DNA from: Morinoia aosen
Taxonomy: Eukaryota; Arthropoda; Malacostraca; Amphipoda; Talitridae
Length of the DNA stretch: 64,000 bases
Assembly: GCA_030386875.1 (NCBI GenBank)
Contig: CM059564.1
Coordinates: 64,957,936 to 65,021,935, forward strand
Direction: 5' to 3'
Position 1 is the first letter of the stretch. Each line of letters starts with the position of its first letter. The notes under the pieces were generated by a model. The model was not told the origin of the DNA, ran no database searches, and worked only from the letters and a program-made list of their open reading frames with translations. The position numbers and the translations under genes are program-made. This document shows, in pieces, positions 60,097 through 64,000 of this stretch.

Positions 60097-61576
60097 GCTC
60101 AGACACCTACAAATACTTGCAAGGGCCATGAAGTAAATAGTTCAGCCGGCAGGAAGAAGAAAGAACAGGGAAAAGTCATACAAAAAAATATTCAGTGGCT
60201 TTATAGATGTATTGGACACCTTCTGCAACGTTCATTTGATATTTTCGCCCTAATAATAGTGTAGTACCATTTGAGTGTTCTGATACCGAATTTGTTTCCA
60301 GCTCATAAAAATACGTAAGATGTTCAATTTTGGGTTAATTTGCCGTTGCGCATCTATGCCAAATAAATTTTTGACCTCGTAACGGATATTTATTATGCCT
60401 ACTATACATAGTAAATCCAAGACACCGCTGGACAAATGATAAATTTTACAAGTTCAAGCTGGACTATCTAGTCCACTTTAGCACTTAGGTTAAGTCGGAG
60501 TCTCCACCTTAAAAACACTTCGTTATAACTACGATGACACAACATGTTTATCATCGTCTTTTCAAATTAGATATTTCTAACGCCATAGTGCAATATCGGA
60601 CATCCCCGTAGAGGCGGCACCCAATTTTGTCCCGGGGTCAAGTGGGGAATTCTGAGCGACCTTCCTTCCCCAAGTGAGGCGCGCGGTGCCGAGCAGCCAG
60701 TGAGCTCCGTGGCCCGTTTTCCTGGCCATCGTAAAAAATACTTGTATGCTTGCAGCATAGCAGAAAAAATCAATTCAAAATTTTCTACGTATCTTTGGAG
60801 AGAATGTGTCAAAATGTTCCAAAAAACCAAATACTTCTGCTCAAATTACCGAGCCAATTTCCGTCGACTTTCGTGATCTTAATTGCTTAATTACAATAAC
60901 ACTAATAAACTATGTCATAAAAACTATGCCGGTACGTAATGAAAATTTCAATATAAAAAATACAGACGATTATTTGATTATAGAATCGTTCCAATCAATT
61001 AGTTATAGTTACCCTTAAAAAATCAAATTCTTGTTTTCTACACTCTTATGAAAGAAAAACACTTGTTTTTAAGGGAAACTCAAAATATTCTTCTGCATTG
61101 CGAAAAGAACATATTACAGCTTTATATACATACAATTTTTCCATAAAATTGTTTATAAACGATAAATACCAACTTAAAAACATGTCATAAATGCACATAA
61201 TTGAATACTTGTTAACTTTTCATTAAAATTTTTTAGGTACGTCAATGATCACTAATTCATAATTCTGCCCAGCTTCCATTCTTGGGATTAAAATCATCTC
61301 TTAAGAAAAATATCAAGTAAATATGTTGAAAAAATATTTTAAAACAAACAAATGTCAGACGAGGGTGCACCTCATTCGTTTATTATGTTTGTTTGCGTCG
61401 AGTGCATGCGTTCCATTTTGATCTTTGAATACTTACACCTGGAGTACGTGGATGATAGAAGGGATCATCCCAAACGAAACAGCGAGACTGGGAATGCAAA
61501 TATGCTCGTCCACTTGCTTTTTCAGTAGAATTAAGTCAAATACAAGCTAGCCAAAGATTTAAGCCGTGCATTGCGT
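60097..61576. other. Anonymous sequence with a possible Tc1-type end
   Basis: No gene recognised. At 60193-60221 CAGTGGCTTTATAGATGT then ATTGGACACC resembles the outer end of Tc1 elements, but it faces the same way as the relic upstream, so it would begin another element whose far end I could not find. 60600-60720 is a GC-rich patch. Confidence 0.4.
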
Positions 61577-61930
61577 AGATTAGATTAGATGCTAATATAA
61601 GCTTCCCTAACCGCTAAAAACAAAATTGTTCCGAAAAGAAGAAGGTACCATTCAGTATGGAGATAAGGGAACGCGGAATCTATACAAACGGGATATAAAA
61701 ACAGTAAGTTGAGAAAAAAGTTTATGAAACAAGATTAAAGTTGAAGAAGAAAGTAGCAGGTGCTGAAAAAGTGGACAGCAGTGAACCGAAAAAAGGTAGT
61801 CCTTAACATAACACAAAAACATTTTATTTTAACAAAATAAAGGCCAACTTAACTTTCTGCTCAGGCCCTCGCAAATTTTTCCCCCTGGGCTAATTCCCTT
61901 AGATACAATAGTTGTATCCCCTGAGGAGGG
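61577..61930 (-). mobile_element. Family A copy, full length
   Basis: Runs from AGATTAGATTAGATGCTAAT to CCCCTGAGGAGGG. The flanks GTGCATTGCG (61566-61575) and GTGCATATCG (61931-61940) match at 8 of 10 positions, a worn duplication. Confidence 0.83.
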
Positions 61931-62308
61931 GTGCATATCGCAAGTGACCACATCTCTTGCAACGATGTTTACCTCATCGAATGAAAAGCGGAAGTGATTC
62001 ACTAAATGAAGTTTCCAGAATATTTTAATCCCAACTTCAAATGTCTAACTTTAATTACAATGTTTCAAAGATAGCCGAAGGTTCCTAACTAACATGAAAT
62101 TACTGCACACTTTTTCTTTACTTCAGAAATGTGCGCTGGTACAGCACAGAAATGAATACATGTATTCCCAGTGTTTAGCAAGAACTATCGTCACAAACAT
62201 ACCCAGAAACAATTCGGTAAAAATTTTTACTAATATATAAATAAATTTGCAAATAAAGTTGATACTAATAATAAAGTTTTCAAAACAGCCAAAAGTGTGT
62301 AATAATTT
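61931..62308. other. Anonymous sequence
   Basis: Nothing recognised between two family A copies. Confidence 0.4.
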
Positions 62309-62688
62309 AGTTAGTTAAACTAGTTTAAGCCTCCCTAACTGCTACAAGGGCGATCTAAAAGGAGAAAGAAGAAGGCCCCATTTAGTATGCAGTTAAATGG
62401 AACAGGAACTCGATGCATAAGGGATGTTTCCACGCAAGATCCCCTGCTCATAGAAACAGTAAGTTAAGAAGGAACGTAATGAAATAAATGTTAAAGAAGA
62501 AAATTAGATGTGCTGAAAAGCAGGACAGAAGTGGATCGAATAGAGTAGGTCCTTAACAAAAAAAAAAAACACAATTTATTACACCAACGCGATGGCATCC
62601 TAACTCTCAGCTTAGGACCTCACATTTTCTCTTGGAAAGCGCTGATTCGTGTAAAAACAGTAGTCGTATACCCCTGAGGATAGCGAGT
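62309..62688 (-). mobile_element. Family A copy, full length, diverged
   Basis: Starts with AGTTAGTTAAACTAGTTTAA and ends near CCCCTGAGGATAGCGA. It carries the internal CACGCAAGATCCCCTGCTCA segment shared with the 21.2-kb copy. The flanks GTAATAATTT (62299-62308) and GTGATAATTT (62689-62698) differ at one of ten positions. Confidence 0.82.
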
Positions 62689-64000
62689 GATAATTTGTGA
62701 CGCCCACATAACGAAGTGTACCTTGCGTGGAGCCATCAAAATACCCTGCTTCTCTATTTGGTCTCATTGTTCACACCTTATTACGCGGAATTGCAGCTAA
62801 CGCAATGAGAGTTTCTTATGCTCTGCAGATAAACCTGGAAATGCCAGCCTACTCACACTGTCACCACAATTGCTGCTGACTCTGCGACAAGAAGGCGAAC
62901 TGTAAATTTTTTGAAGCCAGTTAACAACGATAGCAAACTGCCTGAGAGTTCAATTCTTATTTTCGCGCAAACAACTCGAGAAGAAGACGCACACATGGCT
63001 CAAATGGATACATTTCACATTTAGCCCGCCTAATGAGAACAATTACTATACGATATCGCACGGTAGACATTGCAAAAAGCCTTCGTGGCTCGTTATACTC
63101 TGTAATATCAAAGCTCGGCCTCAAAAGATAAACATGATAACCAAGATAACTTTCAAAAAAGGCTAAAAAATATTCATGGAAAAAGCAACTGAGAACAATT
63201 AAACAGAGATGCGGCAAGCTGCATTTTAGCGCAGCCTCAGGGCTTAAAGACCTTCTTAAAGTGAATATTTCATCGAGTAAATTTCAGTATTTTGGCTCAA
63301 CATTGCAGAAATGAGCCTCGTCAAAAGTCCTCACCAAGTAACACCGCGACGTCCTCCTGTACATCACACCCAGGTTTGCAGCGCGGCCTTGCACAGCCAT
63401 GGGGGGGGCCACAGGTGATCGCGGGTAGCAGGGCGGAGTTTCATTCAAGGGGTATGCGTAACAAAATGTAGTATTGCTGCACTTTTCTCCAGTGTGCGCA
63501 TATGAAACATTGAGACGGGCTTGAATGAATAAATGTTTGTAGGAAATATGAACTTATTTCAAAAGATTCTGTATCAAACAACACTTATAACTAGGGGTAG
63601 TTGAACTGAAGTTATTCTCCATGTCCATCGAGGAATTCTTAGGGATAAAAATTCCTCGTTGCTGAAATAAATTAGTATCGACGATTGTTGAAATTAAACG
63701 TACCTCAACTCTAAAGAAATCTCTTCTAAAACGTCTTTGATGCTTCTTGAAGTAAAAATAATGAATTATATAGGTCAGGTTAAGAATGAATTTTGCCCGC
63801 AAAGAAAAATACTTGAATACTCCCAAACCATCATCGGTTACAAATGTGATGCTTTCAAAACCTGAAACCATACATACGCATGATGTGATCGTTAAACATT
63901 CTTCAGCTACCTCATCGAATAATTCTAGCCCGAGCGATTTTTTTCTTATATCCTGAACTTGCCCATACCCAATTAAGCACATCGCCCTACGTAAACCTAC
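62689..64000. other. Anonymous sequence with one unassigned ORF
   Basis: No gene assigned. A 142-codon minus-strand frame at 63554-63982 begins with an unusually protein-like stretch (KSLGLELFDEVAEECLTI) with possible splice signals nearby (TTCAG before it, GTATGT after), but I recognise no family. It could be a short exon running out of the window or chance. 63370-63430 is GC-rich. Confidence 0.35.

Overview
This looks like a stretch of animal nuclear genome, AT-rich, gene-poor and full of repeats. There are no operons, ribosome binding sites or dense ORFs. The only host coding sequence I can defend is one spliced exon of a rhodopsin-like receptor on the minus strand (24610-25792), with a branch-point motif, an acceptor and a GTAAGT donor. 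The mobile-element mix (Tc1, piggyBac-like, hAT-like, mariner-type MITEs, a non-LTR retrotransposon of the CR1/L2/Jockey kind, a tRNA-derived SINE with an ATT tail) would suit an arthropod, but the sequence alone does not fix the species.

Layout. 2.3-2.8 kb holds a 64-bp tandem repeat. 3.25-7.83 kb is a satellite block: two arrays of a 34-bp unit and one of a related 32-bp unit, separated by two copies of a dispersed roughly 360-bp element (called family A here). The block fades into decayed units up to about 8.05 kb. 8-24 kb is mostly anonymous, with a foldback element at 11.4-12.0 kb, a TA-flanked MITE at 18.56 kb, a tRNA-derived SINE at 20.0-20.3 kb and a TTA microsatellite at 21.0 kb. The receptor exon is at 24.6-25.8 kb. 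26-49 kb is anonymous DNA with more family A copies, two copies of a TTAA-type MITE, a hAT-type MITE at 43.0 kb, a decayed LINE piece at 45 kb and a GC-rich hairpin at 45.6 kb. A 5'-truncated LINE with an open 797-codon frame fills 49.4-52.2 kb. 55.2-58.7 kb is a large nested inverted-repeat (foldback) region. A broken Tc1 transposase lies at 59.6-60.1 kb.

The most interesting material is repeat biology. (1) Family A, with at least 16 copies here, has 9-13 bp target-site duplications and copies cut short only at the right-hand side. This implies target-primed insertion, with the element reading on the minus strand, ending in a short TAATC-type tail and starting with two small hairpins. I do not recognise the family. 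(2) The 34-bp and 32-bp satellites both keep the same dyad, TGTGAC and GTCACA 8 nt apart. (3) The 3.1-kb foldback region is built of inverted modules within modules, has YY1-like motifs near its tip, and has a related smaller element at 11.4 kb. (4) A 127-bp tandem repeat at 40.9-41.4 kb appears to combine a family A terminus with its target site.

There is no evidence that these parts work together as a pathway. The window reads as intergenic or intronic repeat-rich DNA around one receptor exon.
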